64,000 bases of DNA, from the NCBI RefSeq assembly GCF_021869535.1, contig NW_026262712.1, positions 112,837,640-112,901,639 of the forward strand, given 5' to 3'. The stretch is from Mytilus californianus. Taxonomy: Eukaryota; Mollusca; Bivalvia; Mytilida; Mytilidae. A model generated the notes under the pieces. The model made no database searches and was not told the DNA's origin. It saw only the letters and a program-made list of their open reading frames with translations. The translations under genes and the position numbers were made by a program. The first letter of the stretch is position 1. Every line of letters starts with the position of its first letter. Positions 46,353 to 59,006 of the stretch are shown piece after piece.

Positions 46353-48143
46353 TTAATGACACGTTTAATTTCCACCTATGTCAATTAATCGATGAATGCA
46401 TGCAACATCATTCACGACATACAACAGAACAACTATACATGTAACAAGATGATTTTGTTTTAATTTCTTCATGTATTTCATTTTCTACTCCCATGAAACA
46501 TATTGATAAGAAGAAGAATGGCCTATAAAAGCATAATGACATTTTATATTTTGATACCGACTCCATCAGCTGGAATATCAGCTGGCCCTAGTAGCTGGCT
46601 CTCTTAATATCCTTGCTGAAGAATTCAGTATCAATAACAAAAATGTCATAATTTTTAAATTAACTTGTATATTTATTTTTAAACATGATTATCAAATGTG
46701 TTGCATTATTACAATGTATTATGGAGCCAGTATTTTTCTGAAATATGATATCAATACATCATGACAGTCATTTTACTATGACCTTGTACATGTTGTATCA
46801 ATTCAATTCAAATATTTATTGTCATGTAAACTTTAAACAATAAATTTGTGACAAATACAAAACATGTAGACAATATAACTGAAATTTCATATATATGTAT
46901 ATACATGTATACACAATCATTTAATAACAGTAAATATTCCAATATCCTAATGACTTTTTGATGTAGGACCTAAATTTATTTACTTGTGATGGTGTTGATG
47001 GATTGAGTACAAAGTATCAGTGCTTCATGTACAGATGTTTTCTGAATTTGATAAATTCAAGAGATGTGAATTTCATATCTTATCAACACATTTACTACAT
47101 GTACAATGTAGCTAGATTGATACAATATGGTTCTGAAACTTTCAAACATCTATTAAGAGTCTGAGCTGGGGTTTTTTTCTAAACATTTGTTACAAATTAT
47201 TTTTCTTACATTTCCTTGGTGCAGGTCATGTACAAATGTATCACAGTTATAAACATGAAAAGAGAAATTGTATTTACTTCTATCAGTTAATGATCATACA
47301 AACTTAATTTTTTTATCAATGAATATAGCTTAGAATCAATCCACTATGTAAAGCCAAATCAAGCTACATGTACATGTACTTCACTGTACAGATCATGCAA
47401 ATTTATATGTACAAATGTATAATATTTCAATTCTTATCAACAGGTTATCATATGTTGGAGATGCATTTAAAAGCACAAAAATGTAGTTCAGATGGCAACA
47501 GATTTGAAAGGAGAGCTTAGAGGTACATATATGATATTAATAAAAAATATACCAATGAATCAAACAAGTCATAACAACTTAACAAGAGACTGCTAAATAA
47601 ACAGCAAATAAGATGTTCTTATTTTGAAATAGCAATTGGAAATTTACCAGTTTCATGAATCATTGTAACAACATGATAAATAATCAATAAATTAGATATA
47701 CCTGTTAAAAGTTGAATGTTGTAAAAAAGAAAAACAATTAACACACAAAACTCTCAGATTCTTATTTGATAATCAATTAAAGGCTATAAATCTTAAACAA
47801 CAAAACTTTATTTCCTCAAAATTAGAATTGTCCTCTTTTGTGACATTAGTCCCGAAAAAAAACGTGATCCTGTTAGCCCACAGATCCTCATTTATAGTGC
47901 ATATTCTAAAGTTGAAGACTATTTTTCCTTTTTGTAAAAGCACTTTTAACATGATTAAAATGTGTTTTCAGTTCTTAAAAACATGTTCAACAAAGATATA
48001 TATACACTGATCAAGTACGTAATTCTACATGTACATGTATATATATACATACTACATCTAACTTTCAAGATTTATTGCCTGTTTTAACACTTTTCCTTCA
48101 TATAAAAAAAATATGTCCAAAATAGATTTGAGCACAACATTTT
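46353..48143. other. No gene recognised
   Basis: AT-rich with several 'acatgtacatgta' runs (about 46270, 47370, 48030). Frame 47828-48010 has no family. Confidence 0.4.
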
Positions 48144-49019
48144 TATACGCCCGTTTACGGGACGTATTATGGTAAACCGTTGTCCGTCTGCCGTCCGTCC
48201 GTCGTCAACATGTCGGACAATAACTTAAAAACGCTTTAGCCGATTTGCATGAAACTTTGGTGAATTGTTTATATCTATTGACGTGAGCTCCCTTTTTTTT
48301 TATAAATTTTAGATTTTACGTTCCTGCGTAATGGGGTTTTATTCATTAAAAAAGGGGGATTTTCCAGTTTTCGGACAGTAACTCAAAAATGCTTTCAGCA
48401 GTTTTCATGAAACTTCAAATGGTGAATTGTTTATATCTATTGAGGTAAGCTCCCCATTGATTTTTATAAATAATAGATTTTACGTTTCCGAGGTATGGGG
48501 TTTTATTCATTTAAAAAAGGGGGGGTTTTCCAGTTTTCGGACAATAACTCAAAAATGCTTTCAGTAGTTTTCATGAAACTTCAAATGGTGAATTGTTTAT
48601 ATCTATTGAGGTAAGCTCCCTATTGATTTTTTATAAATAATAGATTTTACGTTTCCGAGGTATGGGGTTTAATTCATTTAAAAAAGGGGGGTTCCAGTTT
48701 TCGGACAATAACTCAAAAATTCTTTCAGCAGTGTTCATGAAACTTTGGTGAATTGTTTATATCTATTGACGTATCCTCCCTTTCGTTTTTTATAAATTTT
48801 AGATTTTACGTTTCCGAGTTATGGGATTTTATTGATAAAAAAGGGGTGATTTTCCAGTTTTCGAGCAATATCTTTAAAGTGCTTTGAGCAGTTATTATGA
48901 AACTTTGGTGACTGGTTTATATCTATTAGGATAACCTCCCTTTAGTTTTTCATAAATTTCTGATATGACATTGAGAAGTTATTGAACTTTATTCTTTGAA
49001 AACGCGACGGGCGTATCAT
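48144..49019. repeat. Bivalve repeat: five about 160-167-bp units between inverted ends
   Basis: The ends ATACGCCCGT (48145) and ACGGGCGTAT (49007-49016) are exact inverted repeats. Inside, units start at 'tcggacaataac'-type sequence at 48213, 48371, 48538, 48701 and 48861 and carry 'tgaattgtttatatctatt' and 'agattttacgtttccgag'. A 'cgtccgtccgtcgtc' cluster follows the left end. I recognise it as a widespread bivalve repeat; no coding capacity. Confidence 0.8.
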
Positions 49020-49299
49020 GCGCTTCTGGCGCAGCTGTTTATTACTGATGCCATTAAGAATGCACACCTGAAATTATTTTACAAACCAATAGGGTAGATG
49101 AAGAAGGAGTGTTAAGATTTAATAGATACATGAATGAATATATGCTATAATGACCTATGCACAAAAGAAAAAAAAAGTTTTGAAATTACAGCAAACTGAG
49201 CAAAGTAAAACACAATCCCATCAATACTAGATCTAAAGTTATTTGCTTTTAGTTTAGGATTAATAGATATCAGCTATATGTCTGTCGTAGAGGTTTTGT

Positions 49300-49785
49300 T
49301 GTATGGTTAATCATAATTTCAGAAGTAAATTAAATAGAACATATATTTCAATTTTTATTTTAGAAATATGCTGTTTTCTTGAAAGTTCAACTGACCATAA
49401 AAGGAAAGTTGGGATTGATTTTGGGAGTTATGACTCTAACCGTTTAGGAAAAAGGGGCCAAAAACATTACTTTTGTAATACTTTGTATAAATTGCTTATC
49501 TCTTGACCAATTTCAATTAGGTTTAATTCAAAGTCTTGAGTTCTTGGGTTTGTTTGATTTTAACAAAAAACTGTATTCAAGGGTTTTTTTGATATGCTGA
49601 ATCTAAACATGTATTAATTTTGATTTTGGGCCCAGTTTTCAAGTTGGTCCAAATGGGGGTCTAAAATTAAACTTTGTTTGAATTTAACAAAAATTGAATA
49701 TGAGGTTCTTTGATATGCTGAATTTCAAAATTTTTAATCTATAGATATAAGAAGATGTGGTATGAGTAGTATTCTTAATTAATTG
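49300..49785 (+). repeat. Bivalve dispersed repeat ('ggttctttgatatgctgaa' type)
   Basis: It contains 'gggattgattttgggagtta', 'gcccagttttcaagttggtc' and two 'tttgatatgctgaat' units, ending 'gatataagaagatgtggta'. Recognised as abundant in mussels. The frame 49303-49506 is inside it. Confidence 0.65.
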
Positions 49786-50034
49786 AATCAGTTTCGAATT
49801 ACAAGAAATTTTATGCTCCATGTTTCAACTTCAAATTTGAACAAAATAACTGTCAATTAACCTTTCCAACCAATATGCATAAATAAATATATAAATAATA
49901 AGCACACAGAAATTATTGTCACAAGTTTCAAATTCAGTTCCATATGATAAAATATAGTTCCACAATAAGATTTACGGTTCTAAATTTCGAAACAGCTGGT
50001 CCTTCCATTTTAAGTCCGCTAGTTCGGTTCGTTC

Positions 50035-51279
50035 TTAATCTGCGATTTTCAGCTTCAACTTATCTCCTCTTATTTTATCTAGATTGGAACCTTCTTTCCT
50101 GATGGTGTCCAGTCTTTCCTTGGCAACCTGCCTCGTCTTTCCCGTATTAAACGACCTCGTGTGCTGTATTTTGGTGAGTTATGTACAACATTATCTTTAT
50201 TTTTGTCTGTACAGTCATATGAAACTGTGTTATCTTCAGTGTTAGAGACGGAATTGTACGCTTCTGTGGTCGTGTTTATAAGTTCAAGGTAGAGATCTCT
50301 GATCCATCAAGGTCGCAAGGCTTGAGTCGACATTCGACAGTTCATTGTCCATGCCATTTCTGTTTTTTAAGTGGTCTACGTGTACTTTTTTCATTTTCTT
50401 CGTTTGTCTCGACTCGATCTGATAAGTGACATCAGAAATTTTTCTTATTGTTTTGTTTGGACCGGTCCAACCAACGCCTTATTTCCGTTTAGCATGTGGA
50501 GTATACCAGTACCTTAACCCATTCTATAATTTGTTAGGACATTCAGACACGGTTTCACTAGGTGGTGTGCCAGCAATTATGGCTATAGGCAGATATACTT
50601 CCCTCCCCAGCATAATCAAATTTGGGGTACATTTGGTACTTTCGTGTACTGCGGCGCGATATGCCATCATGATAAAAGGCAAGTGGTCATCCCAGTCTGT
50701 GCGATTTTCATCCAAGTACATTGCTAACATATTCTGAGCAGTGTGGTTATATTGTTCTACCATACCATTCGATTGCGGTCTTTACGGAGTTGTACGCGAC
50801 TTATCTACTCCTAGGGGTTTACAAATTTCAAAAAACAGCCAAGACTCAAATTCCCTTCCTTAGTCAGTATGTATTCTTGTCGGCGCCCCGAATCTGCAAA
50901 TGAACTCGGTAACTAATTTATCCGCCACCGCTTGTGTTGTATGATTTATCAAAGCATATGCCTCTTTCCTTTTACTAAAATAATCTCCGATAACCATTAT
51001 ATATTCATTGTCATTGTCGGTTTGTGGCAACGGCCCCATAATATCTATAGCAATACATTCAAGCGGACGCGTAACAGTGTAATGTTGCATGGGATAATTT
51101 CCTTTTCCTGGGCCCCGTTTTCGCTTTGCACAAGAGGGACAAGTCTGACACCATCGACTTATATCGCTTGTCATACATGGCCAATAAAACCGCGACCTAA
51201 CTTTATTCAAAGTTTTCTCCCGTCCTAAGTGACCAGCGGTCCGATTATTGTGCAACTGGAGTATAATATCCTTGCGCAA
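50035..51279 (-). pseudogene. Integrase, three broken pieces
   Basis: At 50860-51279, the zinc-binding part RTAGHLGREKTLNKV...WCQTCPSCAKRK (HHCC) leads into the catalytic core IAIDIMGPLPQT (first Asp) and APTRIHTD (second Asp), where a frameshift cuts it. At 50524-50763, YNHTAQNMLAMYLDENRTDW and LPFIMMAYRAAVHESTKCTP are the C-terminal half of the core. At 50035-50523 the C-terminal domain (KISDVTYQIESRQTKKMKKV with HVDHLKNR) ends in a basic tail before the stop at 50035. Integrase inserts element DNA into the chromosome in the nucleus. Confidence 0.8.
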
Positions 51280-51297
51280 TTCTCTTGGTGCAACCAG

Positions 51298-51986
51298 CTA
51301 GTGAGTAACAGAACCATCGATTTCAAAGAATTTACGATAGAGCAGATCATCACAGATAAAGAGTAAATCCCACTGCCGAAGTAAGGCAGACATATCCTGA
51401 TCGGGAGTATTGATCTGTGGTTTTTCAGTACTGTGTGTAAGAAACTGCTTTACAGTAGCAATATAACTGTCATTTTGCTGCAGTCTACGTATGTCCTCTA
51501 CACTCCATTGTTGTATCCAGTTTGAATCGGACACGATTTGTGTATTCGGAGTATGCTGTTTTGACTCCCCCGATACTGCGTTGACAACGCTTACAGTGCA
51601 CGGCTTATTACTTATGCATTCTGAACAGTTATCGCGTTTACAGCGTCGTCTAAGCATCTGCGTTTCCATGCGCGTTGCCTTTCCGATGTTGTATCGTAGG
51701 TGTCTAACAGGGATATCCACTGAGCAACCATCCCTTCCGGTTCCTTAAAGTGTTTGGGCCAAACTAATGAAAAGTGATCTGTTCTCAGTAGAAAGTTTCT
51801 CCCGTAGAGGTAATGCTTGAACTGTTTTAAAAATATTACAACCACTAAAAGTTCTCTGTAAGTTGTGCAATACTTTATATGAGACAGTGACAATGGTTTA
51901 CCGCCATAAGCAATAACGCGCTCCACACCGTTTTGTACCTGCGAAAGGACCCCTCCGATACCGTAAAGACTGGCATCGGTATCCAA
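51298..51986 (-). pseudogene. RNase H and RNase H-integrase linker
   Basis: The first piece (51612-51986) shows MDTDASLYGIGGVLSQ, ERVIAYGGKPLS, KYCTTYRELLVVVIF (conserved Glu present) and FLLRTDHFSLVW; a frame change follows near 51720. The second piece (51298-51720) holds a Cys-rich linker (RRRCKRDNCSECISNKPC) and DIRRLQQNDSYIATVKQFL, LLYRKFFEIDGS, ending TAG at 51298-51300 just before integrase. Confidence 0.8.
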
Positions 51987-52860
51987 TATGAATGGGTCTT
52001 CACGAGTTGAATATGCAAGAATCGGTGTCGATGTTAAGGCATTTTGAAGGTGTTCGAAAGCGTCGACGCAACTCTCTGTCCACTAAAACTTCTGATTTTT
52101 CCGAGTAAGCTGCGTTAAAGGGAACGCTACGTCGGCAAAATTAGAAATCAATTTCCTGTAATACGACGCTATTCCTAGAAAGCTACGGACATCACCAACG
52201 TTATGAGGCTTAGGCCAGTTTTAAATGGCCTCTATTTTTCCTGGATCGCACTTAACGCCAAATTCAGATACTATATGCCCTAGGTATTTTATCTCGTCCT
52301 TGAAAAAGACACCTTTCTTGGATTTTAATTTTAAGATTGGCACTACAAAATCGCTCAAATACTGAAATCAAATTTTCTAAATGTCTGTGTGAAAGTTTTT
52401 CAAAAAATTATAACATCGTCTAGATAGACAAGACATTTTTCCCACTGTAGACCCGACATTACTAATTCCATTAGTCGGTCGAAAGTTTTTGGACTGTTCG
52501 CAAGGCCGAAAGGCATGTGTCTGAATTGAAAAAAAACCATTATGCGTGATGAATGCAGTGTTTTCTCTGTCTTCTTGATTTACGGAAACCTGATGGAAAC
52601 TACTTGCCATGTCCGCGGTACAAAAGTACTTAGCTCCAGGTAAGGCTTCAAGGGACTCATCGATACGCGGTAATAGGTACGCGTCCTTTTCCGTTATGGA
52701 ATTATTTTTTCTGTAATCTGCGCAGAAATGAGTAGAGCCGTCAGACTTCTTCACCAAGACAATATTAGCGGTCCATGGCGAGTGACGTGGTTCAATAATG
52801 CCCTGCTTTAGCATTTTATTGATTTCCGCTTCGGCTACGTCTCGCTGCATAATTAGTCAT
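51987..52860 (-). pseudogene. Reverse transcriptase, frameshifted
   Basis: The frame at 52377-52850 reads INKMLKQGIIEPRHSPW, IVLVKKSDGSTHFCADYRK, YLLPRIDESLEAL, TADMASSFHQVSV, ENTAFITHNGFF. After a frame change near 52500, YLDDVIIF is intact at about 52400-52425. Then come KYLGHIVSEFGVKCDPGKI (about 52230-52290) and the connection ALTSTPILAYSTREDPF leading into RNase H. At least three frame breaks. Confidence 0.8.
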
Positions 52861-53113
52861 CGCCGTAAAGGCAATTTTATCGGTTTTCTATCTCCGGTGT
52901 CGATTTCGTGTCTGACAAAATCGGTGTGTCCCAACTTTCCATCCGGTTCCATCCGTATTGACAAATAACGCTCTCTAAACGTTTTCGTTCCTCTGCTGAT
53001 AATTTTTCGGTACATTGCTCAATTAACGGTTGTAAATGCTCTGGTAATACAATTTCTGGAAAGTTAATGAGAATTATTAGACTACTTGATTCCGAATTGC
53101 AGTTTATACTTGT

Positions 53114-53853
53114 TCAATTGGTTGAACAGACCCTACTTCTCGGATCCGATGTAGGATTCAAAATTGAAAATACTACTTCTAATTTTGACAAATTAACAAC
53201 CGATTTTGGCATTAAAAGATGATCATCGCCCTTGAATTCAGGTAAAGGTTCTAAGCAACTTTCTTGTTTTCCATAAAAATTCCCCCTTATTTCTCCTTCT
53301 ACAAAAATTTCAGATTTAGCAGGAATATGTACAGTATCCGTAAGATGGACCCTAGCACAGACATTAGAAAACGCTGCTTGGCGTTTTAATTTGACCTCAA
53401 ATTTTGGTGATCTCAACATCCCTTCTGCAGTGTCAATAGACACTCTGTTCTTACAAAGGAAGTCCATACCTAAAATGCCAGAGAGCTCCCCCATACCAGC
53501 TACAATTACAGAATGTTCAAAAATATTTCCACCTAAACAAAGTGGAATCGTGGTCCTATTATGACCTCAAGGGAATCACCATCTGCAGTTGTGAGCTTGG
53601 TTGACAATCCCGCCCGTACCGACTTGCTTATTTTCAACTCCTTAAAAATTCCACTTGACAACAAAGTTACATCGGATCCTGTGTCAACTAACATACTATT
53701 GTCTGTGTTAAGCATTCTAACATTAGCATACCAACAATACTGTGAAATGTCACATAACCTAATTAAAGACAATGGCCTTGCACAATTTTCCAAATTAATA
53801 GGATTTTGGACTGAGTTTGTGGTGTCCAACTCAGTCCGAGCTAATTTAAACAA
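53114..53853 (-). pseudogene. Retropepsin-like protease, catalytic motif intact
   Basis: 53533-53853 encodes NTDNSMLVDTGSDVTLLSSG with the catalytic DTG, then DGDSLEVIIG. After a frame break near 53530, MGELSGILGMDFLCKNRVSID (53430-53494) is the second conserved segment. The following 100 residues form the linker to RT. Confidence 0.8.
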
Positions 53854-53879
53854 GATTATCCCCTTTTACGTTTCTGATT

Positions 53880-54934
53880 TGAAGTCAATGCTGTACTTTC
53901 AAGGACACGACAGTGCATATGTCCTTCGGCTTTACAAAAAAAACATTTTTATTTTCCTCCTGTTTGTGTAATCCCTGTTTGGTCGCGTTCCCATATAATT
54001 TTCCTTTTCATTTTGACTAAGCATCATTGCTTGCATTGATTTTTATATCTTCTGCATACCCTCAATAATTTAGAAAACATGGAGGTTGTGAACTATCATT
54101 GTCGGACCCTGAGTTTGCCTTAATTGACGTACAAATGGGTGAAATATCTTCATCCTTTGGTTTCCTTGCAAAAGGTTTAATTTGACTACCTTCAAATGCC
54201 TCATATTCGAGTGCAAGTGAAATTGCCCCATCAAGTGACGTTGGGTGGCAAAATTGAACATGCCTTTTTAGCTGTAGATTAGATAGCCCTGAAATGTACT
54301 GCTCTATAATAAGGCTTTATCTTATATTAACTGGGATTGATGGAAACGTATGTGTGACCAATCGTTTCAGTGCATAACCGTAATCGGCTACTGACTCCTC
54401 CCCTTTCCGCCTCCTGTTACTAAATTCACAGCGGTAAGCTGTTTCTCGTTCAGGTGGACAAAACCTTTTGGTCAATGAACGTTTCAACCTCTTAAAATTA
54501 AACAACTCCTCCCTTGACAGTTCACTAAGAGCACGCTGGGCATTCCCTCGGAGACACATGGTTAACTGGGCGGCCATTTCATCCTCAGATCACCTACTCC
54601 AAAGAGCTACTTGTTCAAAGTGACATATGTAATCATGCCATTCGGTATGGTTGCCGTAATATGTATCTGGGTCTTTTTGTTTCCTTGGCCTCTGCATACT
54701 ATGCAGACTCTGAAGCGAAGACAAATTTTTATTTTCTCCCAATGAAAACCCATCAGACCTTCGATCTGGCCTGCTACTATGATATTCCAGCATTTGTACA
54801 GTTAAGATAATTCCCAAAAGATTCCCTATTTTCACCATCACGGTGAACTTGTGAGAAACACAGACTATGTTTATTGTAGGAAGGGGTGTAATCCTTATCC
54901 TGAAAACATTTATTGTTTCCCTCCAGAATCTCAC
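53880..54934 (-). pseudogene. Gag, multiply frameshifted, with degenerate zinc knuckle
   Basis: Minus strand, in order: TYYGNHTEWHDYICHFEQVA (about 54600-54665); MCLRGNAQRALSELSREEL with FKRLKRSLTKRF and EESVADYGYALKRLV (54317-54577); HPTSLDGAISLALEYEAFE in another frame (about 54200-54250); and a Cys/His cluster CFFCKAEGHMHC near 53905-53940, resembling CX2CX4HX4C with the last spacing shortened. Gag would form the particle and bind element RNA. Confidence 0.7.
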
Positions 54935-56046
54935 CTTGGTCTAATGTTTTGTAATTTTGGTTTGACAAACTATGTGTTTGTTTTTGAAACTCCAAATTCC
55001 GAGAATCCCCACCAGGCATGACATCCCTATCTTTAAATCTGACAGGACCGTTTTATTGATCGGAACCGGCACCTGTTGAAAATTTAACATTTGTTTCACT
55101 GAGCGTTTAATATTGTTTTACTATTCAACGGAGACTCATACAAAATTGTTTGATTATTTTGTGTCCTAGTTTCCTGTTTATTGAAGTCAAAACTTGGCAA
55201 ACCGTCGCAATATTCGCGATAAGCAAATCCAATTTCGCTTACTGAGTCCCTTTTCGTTTCTTCAGGTACGATGTTAGAAATGTGATCTCCGGTCGAGGTT
55301 ACTGGTGCTACGTCAAAATGCCATTTAACGTTTTGTGTGTTGCTTTGACGTTGTTTATTTCCATAACCCGTTTGACAATTATTGACAGAGGAATCAAATA
55401 AACTGGACTCGGTGTAACCTACGTAAATCACTAGAACTTTCATTTTTTTCAGTTGACTGTCGCGATCCAAATATTCCGCATGAATTATGAGTGAACATAT
55501 GTTCCTTGTTATCGTCACGTTCAGTGCCGTTTTCATGATTTAAAGTTAAAATATCTGGTGTGTACGCACCGTAATGTGAAGAATCAGGATCTCGAAAAGA
55601 TGTGTAACATTCACGAGCTACTGAAGAAGACGTTTAGTCTTGGTTTTGTGAATTGTGACAAACCACAGAAGGTGTAATTCTGTTTTGTTCGTGTGAACTA
55701 GTTTTTTGTGTGTTTATCTTTATATGTGTCTCCCTATTTCTGGGAGTACCTGGATACACAAACTGTTCTTGGAAGTTTTTTTCATACTGCGGTAAGTCAC
55801 TTACATTATTTATATCTCCATTCTACTCATAAACTTGGTTAACAGAATTTAAATTTTGATTTGTACACAAATCTTGTGTTTTATTTTCCGTACTTCCATG
55901 AAGAAGTCTATTAAAACTATCCCCTCAGATCAAAAAATCTTTTTGGCTGAAGACATTTTTGTTTACTGAAATTTTCATAGAAAAATATAATTTCTTTTGA
56001 AAATCTAATTAGTTTGTCTCCAAATATCCCGCCATATAGGCCCCAA
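54935..56046 (-). other. 5' leader of retroelement 2 and unassigned gag N-terminus
   Basis: Just inside the LTR the minus strand reads TTGGGGCCTATATGGCGGG (56028-56046), in the position of a tRNA primer-binding site. The remaining kilobase has a 146-residue frame (55096-55536) and an 80-residue frame (54777-55019) without recognisable domains; both may be N-terminal gag remnants. Confidence 0.5.
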
Positions 56047-56304
56047 TGTAACGGGAATGAGTTCCCGAGTTCACGAAATATTAGAAAACAGAATAAGTTT
56101 CAATGATATAAATCTAGTATCAGTCAAATAATTTAAGAACAATTTACAATGAATAGTAATTCTGTAAATATTTAAGAATAGCAAAATGAGACATTATGGT
56201 GGTTTTTTTTAAGAAGACGTATTAATAAGATATCAACCTGAAGAAGGTGATGTTCAGTTTCTCTGCTTTCAAGTAAACTTTCTCAGTAGTACGGTTCAAA
56301 CGCA
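56047..56304 (-). repeat. 5' LTR of retroelement 2
   Basis: 258 bp, TGTAACGGGAATGAG at the inner edge and AACGCA at the outer edge (read on the plus strand), so TG...CA either way. It matches 44577-44828 over its whole length with scattered differences and a few indels, including 'gtattaataag' near 56219. The outer flank contains a GC-rich 'ggcacgtgccggtccc' palindrome at 56338-56355. Confidence 0.75.
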
Positions 56305-56489
56305 AAACTAGTTGTCTGACGTCATAAGACATAAGACCGGCACGTGCCGGTCCCACCGGAAGAAGACCGGTAGGCCCGGTAACCTCATTACCAAGTACGG
56401 TTAATACAGCAGTTTAGAAGCTATTTGTATAATTCAAAGTGGGATAAATATGAATGAATTATTAAGTAAAAACCAACCACCATTACAAT

Positions 56490-59006
56490 ATATTAGCATG
56501 TCACGATTTGTCCTGAATGAAATGACTCCAGTGTAGCCTAACATCTTAAGATCTGATATATCATAAATGAAAGACAGATGAAAAACAATTTGAATAGAGT
56601 CAGATCTTTATTTTGTAGCTTACAGATGTAATTGCAAAAGAATGAAGATGATATCACATCATCATATAATTATTTATGTTCCTTCCCTGTTCATCTTCAA
56701 GCCCATAGTGGCTATTATATCTATGGTTGTTCAATCTACATCATCCAGTTTACCTAAATTAATCCCTGTTTATGATGATTTAGTCCATTCTATGTTTACA
56801 ATTGTTTATCTGCATGTACCTGCATTTGATGAGGATTTATATATCATGTCAACAATTTTTTTTTAATTCTTCATTATTACTATATGTTACCAGGGATGGT
56901 TTCATATGTCTCTGATGGAACAATAGAGACTTTAAAAAGCTTGTCATACCCATTATATAATTATTTTTCACACCCCATGTTTTATGTTGTAATTTCTTTT
57001 TTAATTATTAAAATTTATAACCACTAAAAGATACAAAATTACATATTATTAGTGAAATGCTATTTTCAGTTTTTTTGCAGTATATTGGCATTTTACTTTA
57101 TAATGGTTATTGCATGTTTTACAATATTTAGTTATTTGATATACATGATTGGGGATTGGGTTTTAAGATGACAAATACTTAATAGCTGTCACACCCAGAA
57201 TACATCCTGATACTCTTGGCATTGACAAAAACTGTTATTGCATATTTATGTACACATTTTTCTATAAAGTAACTTGACATTTCTGTTGGAGCCTAAAAGT
57301 GCATTTTTTTTTATATTTGTATACTCAGAAAAGGTATCTCATTGCCTTTATCATATTATTAAAAGCTGTTAGCAATTGAATGACTGGTGGTTTCATTTGA
57401 TAATAAGAGTTAAAACTTTGATGTTCTTCATTGAAAATAGAAAATTTAATTATCTTGTTATATTCAGACATGACAACTCACGGGGACTGTGAATAGTAGA
57501 TGAGTATCCATGTCATATGCCAAGCTCTATATTTCCTAAGTCCTGAAAAGTTCTGAATGATTAAAACAGAAACAACTACATTTTATAAATGTTTTTTTTT
57601 ATAATCCCTCATTTTTGAAATGAGACAACTCACAATAAATCAAATGACTGGTTTGCATTCTGTGTCAGTCCAAAGGTCAAAATAGAGTTAGAATGAAAAA
57701 CCACTACAAAGAAAAAATGCAATTCTGACTTTAATTTGTTTAACCTGGCATTATCAAACTTCCTTTTTCATTCAGTCTCTAAATAAAGCCTTGATTATAT
57801 TTTTATTATTTATTTATTTTCGCAATTTTTTTTACCTTGTAAAATTGCTAGCTACATACACATAGAAATTGCATGTTTGGTGAATGGCCTTTTAATAGAG
57901 TACCTTGATATTTCCATTTTTTATAAACATTGTCATGGGTATCATATACCAGGGGCCAGGAGTTGTTACATTTCAGTGTTCATCATTAGACCTCAGATAC
58001 ATAATCTTTATTTAACTATTGCATATATAAATATATGTAACACCCGTTTATAATGAAAAAAAAAATTTAGCTCACAGATATAACTGACAATGGGTCTTTA
58101 CAGAAATTTTCTAAAAATGTTTCTCTAGAATAGAATATATGTACATTTGTCATTTCATACCCAAAATCTTTATAAAATATTTTTTCATGTAGATAAACAA
58201 AGAAAAAAATCTGTTTCTAAATCATTGAATGCTGAATCAACATCAGAGGAGGATTTAGGGGGGAGGGGGGCAGGGTTCCCGGGTTCCCCTTTTGTGGGAA
58301 AAATTTGGTTGATTATATAGGGAATCACTGAAGCATGACTGGAGCGGGCCCCCTCTTAGGCAGTCAGTGGGCCCCACTTGTGAAAATTTCTGGATCCGCC
58401 ACTGAATATGAAGTGTTTACGTGTATTCAAGGATAGTACTTAATTTTTTTAAGGAAATGTGTGCCTTAAAACCATTATTTCTATCAAAGTATGACAAAAT
58501 AGAGGGAAACATGCAATCAGGGAAAATGCTGAAACGTTTTTCTACCTTTATTGCTGGATATTTTTCACATAAGCTTGGGATCAGTATTTTTTCTAATAAT
58601 TTACTGGTCCAAAACCCCTCACTTTATGTAAATTTTATTACATACTTTTTTTTTTGTTTCTTCTGAAGCTATTTATGTGTAGTATAGTAGTTCAAAAACA
58701 ATGTATTTTTTTCTAAATTAAATGGCTATTTCCCTAGCAATATCCGCATGATTTCTAGATGATTATAAGGAAGAAATTTGAAATATTTCGATCAAATAAT
58801 GATTTACCAAAGTATACATACATTTCGTAATACTTTTTCTCACTGTTCAGGTCCTGAAACTTGCCAGGTGCCCTAATTCCAATGATTAATTATAATTTCC
58901 AAGATATTTTTTCATATTTACACATTTTACTATCGCATACGGATACATTATTGGATTTAATGCCCCAGAAACACTGTTTCCCTTACTAAAATTGAACGAA
59001 ATGCTT
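56490..59006 (+). repeat. Left arm of a very large inverted repeat
   Basis: Read in reverse, 59499-61612 follows this arm throughout. Examples: 'aagaatgaagatgatatcac' at 56638 is inverted at 61461-61480; 'ttggagcctaaaagtgcat' at 57286 is inverted as 'atgcactttcaggctccaa' at about 60787; 'ttgaatgctgaat' is present on both sides. The left arm has two extra segments: a TIR element (58244-58404) and about 220 bp at 58468-58693. Small frames (56642-56866, 58421-58666) are not conserved in phase and are not called as genes. Confidence 0.9.
58244..58404. mobile_element. 161-bp TIR element in the left arm
   Basis: The left end CAGAGGAGGATTTAGGG and right end TGGATCCGCCACTG are inverted relatives of the 10580-13099 termini. 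The flanks 'aacat' and 'aatat' (right-arm empty site 'aaaat') fit a 5-bp target duplication. No coding capacity. Confidence 0.8.

Larger units (their letters stand above)
50035..56304 (-). mobile_element. Ty3/Gypsy-type LTR retroelement 2 with 5' LTR
   Basis: On the minus strand: LTR (56304-56047), untranslated leader/gag N-terminus, gag, protease, RT, RNase H, linker and integrase, ending at a stop at 50035-50037. Integrase placed last after RNase H is the Ty3/Gypsy order. Catalytic motifs are largely preserved (protease DTG, RT YLDD, RNase H DTDAS), but frameshifts and stops split every gene. No 3' LTR abuts integrase; a related LTR lies 5.2 kb away at 44577-44828. Confidence 0.8.
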
